NCBI RefSeq assembly: GCF_001484765.1
Contig: NZ_KQ947384.1
Span: forward strand, 346 to 52,331
Origin: Entomohabitans teleogrylli
Lineage (GTDB): Bacteria; Pseudomonadota; Gammaproteobacteria; Enterobacterales; Enterobacteriaceae
DNA length: 51,986 nt
Direction of reading: 5' to 3'
Part shown: positions 1-8,456 of the stretch, one piece after another
Layout of the letters: each line of letters starts with the position of its first letter
How positions within the stretch are numbered: position 1 is the stretch's first letter
Made by a program: the position numbers and the translations under genes
Notes under the pieces: generated by a model
Told to the model about the DNA's origin: nothing
Databases searched by the model: none
The model's input: the letters and a program-made list of their open reading frames with translations, nothing else

Positions 1-2
1 TG

Positions 3-335
3 GTTCGCCGCATTAAACGACAGCACCGTATAAATTGCGCATCACCACGCCAGTATCACCTATACCCCAATGATATTGGGTTGGTGCTGAATTTGAAGCA
101 AGAAAAGTATGAGCGAAAGCGAAGAAACAACAGTGGAAGCATAACTTACAGTAAATTCGCACAAAATAAAGGATTACTAACACACATGGTTACGGGCGTT
201 GAGCAAGCTTACATACGCGAGGTTATCATATTGAATCTAAATAAAATTTGCATGCTAGACCATGATGGATTTGCTGCGATTGGTGAGATTATTCAGCCTG
301 AGCATGAGTTTATTCGGTTGGAGGTGAAAGAATAA
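3..335 (+). CDS. hypothetical protein, probably 5'-truncated by the window edge
   Basis: The reading frame is open from the first bases of the window to a TAA at 335, so the true start may lie outside. A TTG at 81 would give an 84-residue product. The visible C-terminal part contains a hydrophobic beta-like stretch followed by an acidic tail ending in LEVKE. I do not recognise a family. Codon use is AT-rich like the next two genes and unlike the core chromosome, which suggests it belongs to the same accessory island. No ribosome binding site is evident before the TTG. It could equally be the degraded end of a mobile-element gene. Confidence 0.3.
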   Translation, partial: VRRIKRQHRINCASPRQYHLYPNDIGLVLNLKQEKYERKRRNNSGSITYSKFAQNKGLLTHMVTGVEQAYIREVIILNLNKICMLDHDGFAAIGEIIQPEHEFIRLEVKE

Positions 336-505
336 TAGTCTTTTACCTCTTCTAGAAAACACTAATAGATTGTATTAGTTTAGAATTTATCTGGCTGCTA
401 CCTGTACAAATAGCAGCCAAAAGAAGATCATAGACAGCAAAAGCATAAAAGAGCAGTAGCTTTTAGGTGTATAAAGGGTATTAACAAGCATCGAGGGCAC
501 GAGTT

Positions 506-1711
506 ATGAATAGAAAAGATAAAAGAATACTGTTGCTAAACTTTTTTCGAGAACAAGAAAACAAAGCTGAAAGATTTACATTTCAGGAGGCCGCTGATGC
601 TACAGGTTACAGCCCTAAAAGCGTAGCTAAATATATTAGTGAAAAGTTAAAGGGTACCTACATCTTTAAGTCAGATAATAATAGTTGGCTTTCTGAGGGA
701 CTGTCTAAAATATCTAATGATGATTTCATTCGTTTAATGTCACAAAGCACATCAGCTCGTAAGTTGAATCCAAATCAAAAAATGTACCAGAAATTAATAA
801 AAAGAAGTTTGGATGCCTTTACACTTGCTCTTGAGATATATAACCGCCCTAGTCTTAATAATAGAGTAGAGGCTTTTACCATTATGATGGTTAATGCTTG
901 GGAGCTCTTTCTAAAAGCTGAGATTTTAGATGCACTAGGTGAGGATAAAGTATTTTATAAAAATGGTAAAAGCATATCAATTACCGACTCTCTTCTGCTA
1001 CGTCTCCAGAATAATGACCCTGTCAAACTAAATATTGAAACACTGATACAACTAAGAGACCAAGCAACTCATTTATTAATTCCTGAACTACAGCCGCAAC
1101 TTTCAAGACTCTTTCAAGCTACAGTCTTGAACTACCAAGAAAGATATCGTAATCAAATGGGGAACTCTCCCTTAGCAGGCCAGAGTGTGGGGATGCTTAG
1201 TTTAGTCATAGATGGTCCAGAACCTGAAATTGGAATAATAAAAGAATCTTACGGAGACATAACCGCACTCGAAGTCTCCAATTTTTTAAAGCAGTTTAAA
1301 GATGCCTCAAAAGAAATTGACTCCGACAAATATTCGATATCAATCGATTATAAATTAGCGCTGACTAAAAAACCTAGCAATTCAGATCTCACCTTAAGTG
1401 TAGGAGATCATGGACAACAAGCAATTATTATTACACAAGCAAAGGATCTTAAAAAATCACATCCGCATACAACAAACGAAGCTATAGCAAAAATCAATCA
1501 ATCTCTAGGCAAATGCCTGATTAATAGGCACTCATTTCAAGCTATCTGCTATAAACACAAAATTAAGAAAAACAATCAATCAGAGTATCATGATTACACG
1601 GATGTACACCGTTACTCTGACAAATTTGTGGAATGGGTAGTAAAGAACATAAGCGAACAAGAACAATGGTTAGCAAGTGCTTTAAACTCATATAAATTGC
1701 GGAAGAAATAA
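506..1711 (+). CDS. DUF3644 family protein, HEPN-like candidate ribonuclease
   Basis: The product is 401 residues. Residues about 1-65 look like a winged-helix domain (FTFQEAADATGYSPKSVAKY). Residues about 95-215 match the DUF3644 pattern: SLDAFTLALEIYNRP, then EAFTIMMVNAWELFLKAEIL, then IETLIQLRDQATHLL. The last segment contains R184-x4-H189, the R-x4-6-H signature of HEPN RNases. The C-terminal third (about 290-390) looks like a second DNA-binding-like domain. The ATG follows a GAGGG about 10 bases upstream. It is followed after 75 bases by a DUF4365 nuclease-like gene, and both are AT-rich. Family membership is from recognition of the motif pattern; RNase activity and a defence role are inferences. 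Confidence 0.75.
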   Translation: MNRKDKRILLLNFFREQENKAERFTFQEAADATGYSPKSVAKYISEKLKGTYIFKSDNNSWLSEGLSKISNDDFIRLMSQSTSARKLNPNQKMYQKLIKRSLDAFTLALEIYNRPSLNNRVEAFTIMMVNAWELFLKAEILDALGEDKVFYKNGKSISITDSLLLRLQNNDPVKLNIETLIQLRDQATHLLIPELQPQLSRLFQATVLNYQERYRNQMGNSPLAGQSVGMLSLVIDGPEPEIGIIKESYGDITALEVSNFLKQFKDASKEIDSDKYSISIDYKLALTKKPSNSDLTLSVGDHGQQAIIITQAKDLKKSHPHTTNEAIAKINQSLGKCLINRHSFQAICYKHKIKKNNQSEYHDYTDVHRYSDKFVEWVVKNISEQEQWLASALNSYKLRKK

Positions 1712-1786
1712 TATTTATTAACAAAACTGTTAAAGATAATTTATTAGCACTATCTTAACACAGCATATGCCCTCAAGAGGATTGAG

Positions 1787-2680
1787 ATGAAAGCACCAAA
1801 AAGTGAGTTAATTAGTAGAGCAGGAGTTCACTATGCTGGCTACATTTTTTCTTTAGGCGGCTTAATCTTTAGAGAGACGTCTTCTACTGATGTAGGTGTC
1901 GATGGGCAACTAGAATTAGTTACACCTGAAGGCGTGGCTACAGGCATGTTGGTTGGCGTTCAAATTAAAAGTGGAGATTCTTTCGTAAACAAGGATACTC
2001 ATATTTTTTCTTTTAAAGCTAGTAAAGATCATTTTCATTACTGGCAAAATTTATGTATTCCATCAATTGGCATAGTCTATTCTCCAGCTTTACGCACAGC
2101 ATCTTGGTTCGATCTAACTGAGCAGGCAAAAAGAATCTTAAAACATGAAGATTCTCCGATTATTAAGCAGACTCTTAATAATGAGAATATAATTGATATT
2201 GACATAGGATTAACTCAATTAGTTTCAAAGATACATCAGTATTACAAACGTCCTGTCGAAAGAGCTGACGTAGAGAAACTTAGTGCTATCCAACAACAAC
2301 CTAATAATGAAATGGAATTAACTAAAGAAGAATCTTGGAAAAGACTTATATCAATCTTCTTCTCATCTGAGAGTGATGCAGAAGTTATTGGGCAAACTGG
2401 TTACTCGCTATCTTGGTACTTCCCTACCGTTTCTGATGAACAAAAGATCCAATTTAAAGAACGTTTACAGCTACTATCACTTTCTGAGTTAAACAGAATT
2501 TTTGGAGCTATTAATTTAGCTGTAGCACGAGATAGAGACGATGTGGTATCTCTAATTATGGATCTATTATCTTACCATCCAGAGATAACCTCTCTTTTGA
2601 GTAGGCTGGATACTGAGGGGTTTATTAAGCCAAAAGATAGATGGGTTCTACAACAGCTAATAGAGTATATTGAGCAGTAA
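1787..2680 (+). CDS. DUF4365 domain protein, PD-(D/E)XK-like candidate nuclease
   Basis: The product is 297 residues. The N-terminal 140 residues fit DUF4365: FRETSSTDVGVDGQLEL, then GVQIKSG, then HYWQN and IGIVYSP. The spacing of D39, E43 and Q59-x-K61 resembles the catalytic core of PD-(D/E)XK nucleases, with QxK as the third motif. The remaining half (about 165-297) is helical and unassigned. The start has a good site, AGAGGA, eight bases before ATG. Gene order with the upstream DUF3644 gene suggests one transcription unit. DUF4365 proteins are frequently found in islands and beside defence genes; that this pair is a defence module is inference. There is no transmembrane segment or signal peptide. 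Confidence 0.75.
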   Translation: MKAPKSELISRAGVHYAGYIFSLGGLIFRETSSTDVGVDGQLELVTPEGVATGMLVGVQIKSGDSFVNKDTHIFSFKASKDHFHYWQNLCIPSIGIVYSPALRTASWFDLTEQAKRILKHEDSPIIKQTLNNENIIDIDIGLTQLVSKIHQYYKRPVERADVEKLSAIQQQPNNEMELTKEESWKRLISIFFSSESDAEVIGQTGYSLSWYFPTVSDEQKIQFKERLQLLSLSELNRIFGAINLAVARDRDDVVSLIMDLLSYHPEITSLLSRLDTEGFIKPKDRWVLQQLIEYIEQ

Positions 2681-3018
2681 CTTATTTACGAGATTCGATG
2701 GACAATTTCACCCCAACTCGTTGAGCACCCTTTCATTCCGTGTACTTAAGTGTGTACTTAGCCCAAAGATAGATTAATAAAAAACCAATAAAATCAATAT
2801 AAATAGGCCATTACTCAATATTCAGATCCAGCTCGTCGTTTAACGGCCTCTTTTGTTGCCGCGAGCAACATGGCGACACAGTAAAATGTCTACCTCAAAA
2901 GGCAAATAACTATTTAATTTTCAGCCTGTTTTTGCCCTTTAGGATTCTCTCATACTGTGCATACAAGGAAGCTCCGTGTATCTTGAGTATTCGTACAAAT
3001 ATCACTCAGGAGATCATC
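2681..3018. other. intergenic region, likely right junction of the AT-rich island
   Basis: Composition shifts from AT-rich accessory DNA to more typical enterobacterial DNA across this stretch. It contains a close direct repeat of tgtactta (about 2740 and 2752). It also contains a short open frame on the minus strand, 2814-2871, encoding a basic alanine-rich tail that ends AGSEY; it could be the last codons of a gene cut by integration or simply chance. A hairpin tgttgc/gcaaca lies at 2855-2871. No integrase or tRNA gene is visible, so the attachment site cannot be proved here. Confidence 0.35.
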
Positions 3019-3258
3019 ATGCCCGACTTTCTCTTTTTCAAAAAAGGCCGTCAGATTGTTGTTGCCGACAGGAAGGACCAGGAGGCTGCGACTCAACTGA
3101 TCTCCCAGGGATATGAAAAACAGTTTGAAGAAGTTACCGCCTCCAGTGCTGAAAACGCGCTGAAAAGATTTCATGATATCCGTAAAGACCAGGAAGATCT
3201 TGAGTATGGTTTCCTTACCGGTGGGATATTCGGCCTGGTAACGCTACTCGTTCGCTGA
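3019..3258 (+). CDS. small hypothetical protein
   Basis: This is a 79-residue protein starting MPDFLFFKKGRQIVV. The ATG at 3019 is preceded by CAGGAGATC, a good ribosome binding site, so I prefer it to the longer upstream start at 2932. The body is charged (RKDQEAATQLISQGYEKQF), and the last 15 residues (FLTGGIFGLVTLLVR) are hydrophobic. The C-terminus could touch a membrane but is too short for a confident transmembrane helix. I do not recognise a characterised family. The coding bias fits the core chromosome rather than the AT-rich island to its left. A GC-rich inverted repeat (gctcggg/cccgagc, 3268-3290) follows without a T run. Confidence 0.6.
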   Translation: MPDFLFFKKGRQIVVADRKDQEAATQLISQGYEKQFEEVTASSAENALKRFHDIRKDQEDLEYGFLTGGIFGLVTLLVR

Positions 3259-3546
3259 ACTCTTTCCGCTCGGGCACGCCAGGCCCGAGCCAGCATCTCA
3301 GAAATACCGGGCCGAATTTGCTGCCCTTATCTATCGGACTGTCACACCACAGGTACAATGGCGAGGTTACGATATTGACCTTTCTGGCCATCGCCTGACG
3401 GGGGTAATCCGCTTTAAGTCCACGTATTGAGCTACCGGGGCACAATCCGCATCATTCACTCTTTTCTTTATACTAATATGCTATGTTCAGGTCTGAATGC
3501 GGCACTTTGCTCCGGCACTCGCCTGTGTCAGTCAACGGAGAACATA

Positions 3547-4728
3547 ATGAATAACAATGCAGACGCCCTGGTAAACCACGTTTTTGACGATGTCATCAGA
3601 TGGCGCCGCCATATCCACGCCAACCCGGACCTCTCGTTTCATGAAAAGCCGACGGCGGACTACATCCACCGTGAGTTAAACGCGATCCCGCACCTCGAAA
3701 TCACCCGGCCGCTGGAAAACAGCGTTATCGCTACCCTGAAAGGAAAATACGTCGGTCCGGTCCAGGCGCTGCGCGCCGATATTGATGCCCTACCGCTGGA
3801 CGAAAAGAGCGGCGTTGATTTTGCTTCCACAAAGCCCGGCATCATGCACGCCTGCGGTCACGATGCCCATACGGCTATGCTGATGGGGGCAATTAAAATT
3901 CTTAGCGGATATCAGGACCGGCTACACGGCACGCTGAAATTTATTTTTCAGCCCGCGGAAGAAATTCCCCCTGGCGGCGCAAAACAACTGGTGGAAATGG
4001 GCATCGTCGACGATGTGGCGCAAATTTTTGGTTTGCACGTACAGCCCGATCTCCCCGTAGGCACAATTGTGATGAAAGAGGGGCCCTATGTCGCCTCCAG
4101 CGACAATTTCAACATCCTGATTAAGGGGAAAGGCGGCCACGGATCAATGCCGCACACTTGTGTCGATCCGGTGGTAATTGGCGCTGAAGTGGTGTGCGCT
4201 CTGCAACACATTGTCGCCCGAAATACCGATCCGCTGCTGACGCCAGTGCTGACCGTCGCCACCTTTCAGGCCGGGGACAGCTATAACGTGATTCCGGATT
4301 CGGCTCGTCTGGCCGGCACGCTGCGTACCCACAATAATGATGTCCGGCAGAGGGTTCCCGGCCTGGTCAATCGGATTGTTGAAGGTATTACCCATGCCCA
4401 CGGCGCTGATTGTGAAATTGAATGGCAGTCCGGCTATGCGCCCGGATTTAACCACCCACAGGCCAGCCAGTTCGCCCGGGAGCAAATCAACGCGTTTTTC
4501 CCGGCGGGTACGCTGCAGGAAAGCCAGCGCCCTCTTTTCAGTAGTGAAGACTTTTCGTCGTATCAGGAAAAAGTGCCCGGCTGCTTTATTTTCATCGGTT
4601 GCGGAAATCCGGAGAAGGGAGCGATATGGAATGTGCATAACCCGCACTTTATCATTGATGAAGAGGCGCTGAAGGTTGGGATAAAAACGCACCTGGCGCT
4701 GGCCAGCGCGCTGATTAACGGCGCATAA
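3547..4728 (+). CDS. M20 family metallopeptidase / amidohydrolase
   Basis: The product is 393 residues, typical of the M20D amidohydrolases (hippurate hydrolase, N-acyl amino acid or IAA-amino acid hydrolase group). These hydrolyse amide bonds of N-acylated amino acids using a di-metal centre. Visible family motifs in order are RRHIHANPDLSFHE near residue 20, ADIDALP, MHACGHDAHT, QPAEE, the dimerisation-domain GGHGSMPH, and the C-terminal VHNPHFIID with a ligand histidine. The ATG at 3547 follows GGAGAACATA; the longer frame from 3427 lacks a start signal. There is no signal peptide, so it is cytoplasmic. It is monocistronic, with a terminator right after it. The substrate cannot be told from sequence. 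Confidence 0.9.
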   Translation: MNNNADALVNHVFDDVIRWRRHIHANPDLSFHEKPTADYIHRELNAIPHLEITRPLENSVIATLKGKYVGPVQALRADIDALPLDEKSGVDFASTKPGIMHACGHDAHTAMLMGAIKILSGYQDRLHGTLKFIFQPAEEIPPGGAKQLVEMGIVDDVAQIFGLHVQPDLPVGTIVMKEGPYVASSDNFNILIKGKGGHGSMPHTCVDPVVIGAEVVCALQHIVARNTDPLLTPVLTVATFQAGDSYNVIPDSARLAGTLRTHNNDVRQRVPGLVNRIVEGITHAHGADCEIEWQSGYAPGFNHPQASQFAREQINAFFPAGTLQESQRPLFSSEDFSSYQEKVPGCFIFIGCGNPEKGAIWNVHNPHFIIDEEALKVGIKTHLALASALINGA

Positions 4729-4749
4729 ACCTTCAGTCAGATAACCGGT

Positions 4750-4783
4750 AACGCCGCCAGGGTAAAACCCGGTGGCGTTTTTT
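4750..4783 (+). terminator. rho-independent terminator after the amidohydrolase
   Basis: The stem aacgccgccaggg pairs with cccggtggcgtt around a short loop and is followed by a run of T. It lies 22 bases after the amidohydrolase stop codon. Confidence 0.85.
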
Positions 4784-5302
4784 AATCCAGCGCCTCATCA
4801 GACGGCCATCGTCCTTTCCGAATACTGAAAATACCGTTGGATAATATAAAAATACTGATGATTGTTCAGAGTAGTTTAAGCCACTGATGCCATAACGAGG
4901 CTATCCAGGAATTTTATCAACATATGAACCACATAATTATCTACCAAATCACAAACACCAGAACAAAAGATCAGTAAATGGATAAAAATTAATTTTTCAT
5001 TTCCCAATCATATAAAAATTTGCCATTTAACACCATTACGCCAATATCATTATAATTTTTAATCGTTTATTTTCCCGCCACACCAAAATAAATGATACGA
5101 TAATAAAGCTAAATTATATTGTGATAACCAGGCACAGCGCCAGATATATTTTAAGCACAGAATATAAAAATAAAAGAACACAACAACAGCTCATTTAATT
5201 TATTTCTCTGTGCTTTAAAAAAGCAACGCCTGTATTATCAAAGAATATTTTGTTATCAGGAAATATTTATCAAAAGGACATATCTGTCTTGCAGGTGAGA
5301 TT
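4784..5302. other. long AT-rich intergenic region upstream of the TadG/RCC1 gene
   Basis: About 520 bases without a supportable gene. The stretch from about 4850 to 5280 is strikingly AT-rich with many TATA-like and A/T tracts, unlike the GC-rich genes either side. This is the kind of sequence that H-NS binds, suggesting a silenced, conditionally expressed downstream gene; that is inference. No clear promoter can be singled out. Confidence 0.4.
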
Positions 5303-6970
5303 ATGATAAATAACATCATACGAAAACTCGCGGATGAACGTGGCGCACTTGCCATTATGTACGCCATGCTGCTGCCCGTCTTTGCTCTACTGCTCTCGCT
5401 GGCTATTGACGGAAGCATGGCGCTGCAAAAGAAAGCTCGCCTGGCGGATATTGTGACGGAAAGCCTTGTCGCCGCCAGTACCCACCGCTACGACGACCAG
5501 CGCGGCGGCCAGACGATGCTGGAGAAAAATCTCACCCTCCATTTCCCGGATGACACCATAGTGAATAAAAAACTCACGCTCACCGTCAACCAAAATGGCA
5601 ACCAGATGAACTACCAGCACACCGCTTCAGCGGCAATCAGCTCGCCAAATATGGTTTCACCTGTCGTCGATGGCGGCTTTGGCAGTTCAATCTCAACGGG
5701 TTATCAGTCACCAACACTGAATCAGAGTACAAAAACCGCACCACTCCTGCTGGTCCAGGATTCAAACACCCTGGTGGATACCGGCGTGGGTATTGATGCC
5801 GATGGTAAAGTATGGGTGTGGGGCTTTCGTGGTTCAGGGCAGTCCGCCAGCGGCACACTCGCCATAGACAGCGCATCATCGCCATCGATGGTGCCAATTC
5901 CCAACAAAGTGACTAAAGTAACTGGCGGGATCTACCATCTGCTGGCACTGGATGAAAAGGGTAATGTCTGGGCATGGGGGCAGAGCGGCTATGGAGAAGC
6001 AGGCCGTTGCAACGGTGTTTACAGCACATCGCCCTGTAACGTGCTAAGCGGCGTAGTCGATATTGCCGCCGGGGAATATACCTCCGTCATGCTGACCGAA
6101 AGCGGTGATGTTTATTTTATGGGGCACTGTGCCTACAGCCAGTGCGGCAGCGGCAGCCAGACCGCTGTCGTCTCTTCACCGACAAAAGTCTCCCTGGCGG
6201 GTGAAAAAGCGGTGAAGATTGGCGGAGCCTACGAAGGCACACTGGCGATCACCGTTAACGGCAGCGGAGTTTACTCGGTATGGGGTTGGGGTGATAACGA
6301 AGGCTGCGGCCTCGGCGCCACCCAAACCAATGTTTCAGCATGGACCGCCGCCGACGGTTCAAGCTCTCGGTGTAAACATGGAATTCAGGATTACACGGGA
6401 CTCACCGCCTCCCCTTACCGCATCAAAGGGCTGAAAGATTATGCCAGCCACATCGTTTACCTGGGGGGAGGACAGGGGTTTGGCGCCGCTCTGCTGGATG
6501 ATGGCAGGGTAATCGGCTGGGGCACCAACTACCACCTGGGAAGAGGCTGGAGTGCCTACACCACGGCGCCGCACACCAATCTGGATGTTACCGAACCGAT
6601 TATCGTCGCCACCGGCGTCGCCGAACTTCAGGTTCGCTACCCTGGCGGCGCCTATCTGACCAGTGATAATAAATTGTATACCTTTGGCGGCGACGATAAA
6701 TACTTCGTGTATGGGCCGACACCGAAACTACGAGCTTCAAACGTCTCATCATTCAGCGTCGGTAAAGAACACCTGTTTTACAACAATGCCGAAGGTAAAC
6801 TCTACGGCGTCGGCTATTGCGCGGGTAACAAATTCTTCGCCAATAACTGCGCCACCCATCCGCTCTATTATGCCAGCGCCATCAACTGGCCCGGCGTAGA
6901 GCTGGACTTTTCCCGGTTTGGCCTGACCGTCGGCGTGGTGGACGATCCCACCCTGACCCCAACTAACTGA
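5303..6970 (+). CDS. TadG-like N-terminus fused to RCC1 repeat beta-propeller
   Basis: The product is 555 residues. Residues about 8-50 (DERGALAIMYAMLLPVFALL, then a transmembrane helix, then MALQKKARLADIV) resemble the pilus-assembly TadE/TadG N-terminus. This anchors such proteins in the inner membrane with the rest outside. After a linker, residues about 150-530 carry repeated RCC1-type units such as KVWVWGFRGSGQSASGT and NVWAWGQSGYGEAG, predicted to form a seven-bladed propeller. Many paired cysteines (RCNGVYSTSPC, GHCAYSQC, GYCAGNKFFANNC) fit an oxidising periplasmic or surface location. AGGTGA precedes the ATG. No other tad gene is nearby, so it is a stand-alone gene. Role unknown; surface binding is a guess. 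Confidence 0.8.
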   Translation: MINNIIRKLADERGALAIMYAMLLPVFALLLSLAIDGSMALQKKARLADIVTESLVAASTHRYDDQRGGQTMLEKNLTLHFPDDTIVNKKLTLTVNQNGNQMNYQHTASAAISSPNMVSPVVDGGFGSSISTGYQSPTLNQSTKTAPLLLVQDSNTLVDTGVGIDADGKVWVWGFRGSGQSASGTLAIDSASSPSMVPIPNKVTKVTGGIYHLLALDEKGNVWAWGQSGYGEAGRCNGVYSTSPCNVLSGVVDIAAGEYTSVMLTESGDVYFMGHCAYSQCGSGSQTAVVSSPTKVSLAGEKAVKIGGAYEGTLAITVNGSGVYSVWGWGDNEGCGLGATQTNVSAWTAADGSSSRCKHGIQDYTGLTASPYRIKGLKDYASHIVYLGGGQGFGAALLDDGRVIGWGTNYHLGRGWSAYTTAPHTNLDVTEPIIVATGVAELQVRYPGGAYLTSDNKLYTFGGDDKYFVYGPTPKLRASNVSSFSVGKEHLFYNNAEGKLYGVGYCAGNKFFANNCATHPLYYASAINWPGVELDFSRFGLTVGVVDDPTLTPTN

Positions 6971-7198
6971 AATACTGGCATTCGTACCTACCGGCTGGAT
7001 CCCATCAGCCGGTATTGCTCATCTCAGGGAAACCCGCATAACTCGTTATTACGAAACAACTCTTTTTTAGCTGCGGATGTTAACGTCGCTCTACGACTAT
7101 ATCGTTCCAGAATAAATCGTTATTTTTTACTCTCTCCCCTGCATATCGATCTCTCTCACAAATTCACCATTTCCCTGGCGCTTTCCTGGAAACGACTA

Positions 7199-7227
7199 TT
7201 GATTGGGTGATTTTTACGCGATATGTT
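7199..7227 (+). promoter_or_regulatory. predicted sigma-70 promoter of the TRAP cluster
   Basis: TTGATT at 7199-7204 and TATGTT at 7222-7227 are separated by 17 bases. The predicted start of transcription falls on the palindromic operator immediately downstream. This is a prediction from spacing and hexamer match only. Confidence 0.5.
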
Positions 7228-7230
7228 TTC

Positions 7231-7242
7231 TGTAACGTTACA
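7231..7242. promoter_or_regulatory. candidate LacI-family operator
   Basis: The perfect palindrome tgtaacgttaca has the central CG and the flanking TGTAAC/GTTACA arms seen in operators of GntR/IdnR-like members of the LacI family. It overlaps the predicted transcription start of the TRAP cluster, whose own LacI-type regulator is encoded at 11234. Repression by that regulator is inferred. Confidence 0.6.
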
Positions 7243-7361
7243 CTAAAACGATACAGAAAAAGAATTCGATGCAATTACCCTCTCTTTTGAGCGCCTTATT
7301 TTTCCTGAGCGCAAAAAAGAGTACCGATTACCCCGATAAAACGTGAAGCGGAAGGTCAACC

Positions 7362-8396
7362 ATGATGAAAATTTACCAACCCCGCCGGTTGCTGGCCTGC
7401 GCCTGTGTGGGCGCCCTGTTACTGGCAGGAACCAGCATACTGAATGCCGCGCAAGCGGTAGTAAACCTGCGCGTCTACTCGTCATTACCCGCAGACGAAA
7501 CCTCCGCCCACTATGTCTGGTTTAAACGCTTTCAGGAAAACATTATTAAAAACAATAAACTAAAGGATGAAATTAAACTCAATTACTTCCCGAACGGGAT
7601 GCTGGGCAAAGAGGCGGACGCCACCCAGCAGGTACGAATCGGCGCTATCGGCATGATGATCTCTGGTACCTCTATCTGGGCCACGCTGGTACCGGAAATC
7701 GGCGTGCTGGATCTGGGCTATCTGTTTCAGGACTACCAACAGGTAGGAAAATCGCTGGACGGCAAAGCCGGGCAAACCCTTTCCGATCTGATGTTAAAAA
7801 AAGCCGGTGTGGTGGTTCTGGGCTACGGCTACAGCCTGGGCGCACGCAATATCTACACCAAAAAAGTGATTGAAAAACCGGAGGATCTCAAAAATCTCAA
7901 GATCCGTGTGCTGCCGGTGCCAAACTTCATCGCCACCCTGAACCACATGGGCGCAGTCGCCATTCCCATGCCCGGCGGCGAAGTCTATTCCGGTCTGCAA
8001 ATGGGGGTTATTGACGGCCTGGAGCATGACGCGGCCACGGTATATTCCAGCAAATATTATGAAATCGCTAAAAACGCGACGCTCACCCGCCATATTTACA
8101 ATCCGATCATGATTGCCATGAACAGCAACAGTTTCCGGCAAATTCCTCAACCTTTGCGGGACGAGGTTCTGGCTGCCGCCCGGGAAGCCACCGATTACCA
8201 GCGTCAACAGTCTCACCGCCTGGAAGAACAGGCGATTAAAGATCTCCAGGCCAAAGGCGTGGTCTTCCGCGACATCGATCGCCGCGCTTTTCGTACCGGG
8301 GTACAGCCCGTCTGGCAGGCGTTCCTGAAGCAGTATCCACAAATGGCGCCGCTGGTGGCCGAGATTAACGCTTCAGCGCCGCAGCAGGCACAGTAA
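7362..8396 (+). CDS. TRAP transporter substrate-binding protein, DctP family
   Basis: The product is 344 residues. Residues 1-31 form a signal peptide (basic start, hydrophobic core LLACACVGALLLAG, AQA cleavage region), so it is periplasmic. The rest fits the DctP fold: DLGYLFQDYQQVGKSL, YTKKVIEKPEDLKNLKIRVLPV with the conserved arginine that binds the ligand carboxylate, then GGEVYSGLQMGVIDGLEHD. It captures an organic or sugar acid and delivers it to the membrane subunits encoded next (60-base gap). A second ATG follows at 7365. Neighbours (dehydrogenase, gluconokinase domain) point to a sugar acid as substrate, but this is context only. Confidence 0.92.
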   Translation: MMKIYQPRRLLACACVGALLLAGTSILNAAQAVVNLRVYSSLPADETSAHYVWFKRFQENIIKNNKLKDEIKLNYFPNGMLGKEADATQQVRIGAIGMMISGTSIWATLVPEIGVLDLGYLFQDYQQVGKSLDGKAGQTLSDLMLKKAGVVVLGYGYSLGARNIYTKKVIEKPEDLKNLKIRVLPVPNFIATLNHMGAVAIPMPGGEVYSGLQMGVIDGLEHDAATVYSSKYYEIAKNATLTRHIYNPIMIAMNSNSFRQIPQPLRDEVLAAAREATDYQRQQSHRLEEQAIKDLQAKGVVFRDIDRRAFRTGVQPVWQAFLKQYPQMAPLVAEINASAPQQAQ

Positions 8397-8456
8397 AACC
8401 ACACGGCCTCAGCCTGACGGGCCGCTTCCTGACAAGAACCGTTAACGAGGTTCACT

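Larger units (their letters stand above)
6971..7361. other. regulatory region upstream of the TRAP transporter cluster
   Basis: A 391-base gap. After the TadG/RCC1 stop there is a hairpin without T run (6989-7014). The second half holds a sigma-70-like promoter and a palindromic operator (see separate entries). A 25-codon frame at 7269-7346 is present but has a poor ribosome binding site. Confidence 0.5.

Noticed and set aside
1-2690. Integrase, tRNA gene or insertion sequence that would define the island
   Set aside because: I looked for integrase motifs, tRNA-like cloverleaf and transposase signatures on both strands and saw none, so island status rests on composition and gene type only.
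6989-7014. Inverted repeat taccggctg/cagccggta after the TadG/RCC1 gene as terminator
   Set aside because: Stem is acceptable but there is no T run, so I do not call it a terminator.
7269-7346. 25-codon frame before dctP that might be a leader peptide
   Set aside because: Poor ribosome binding site, no run of regulatory codons and no attenuator-like paired hairpins between it and dctP.
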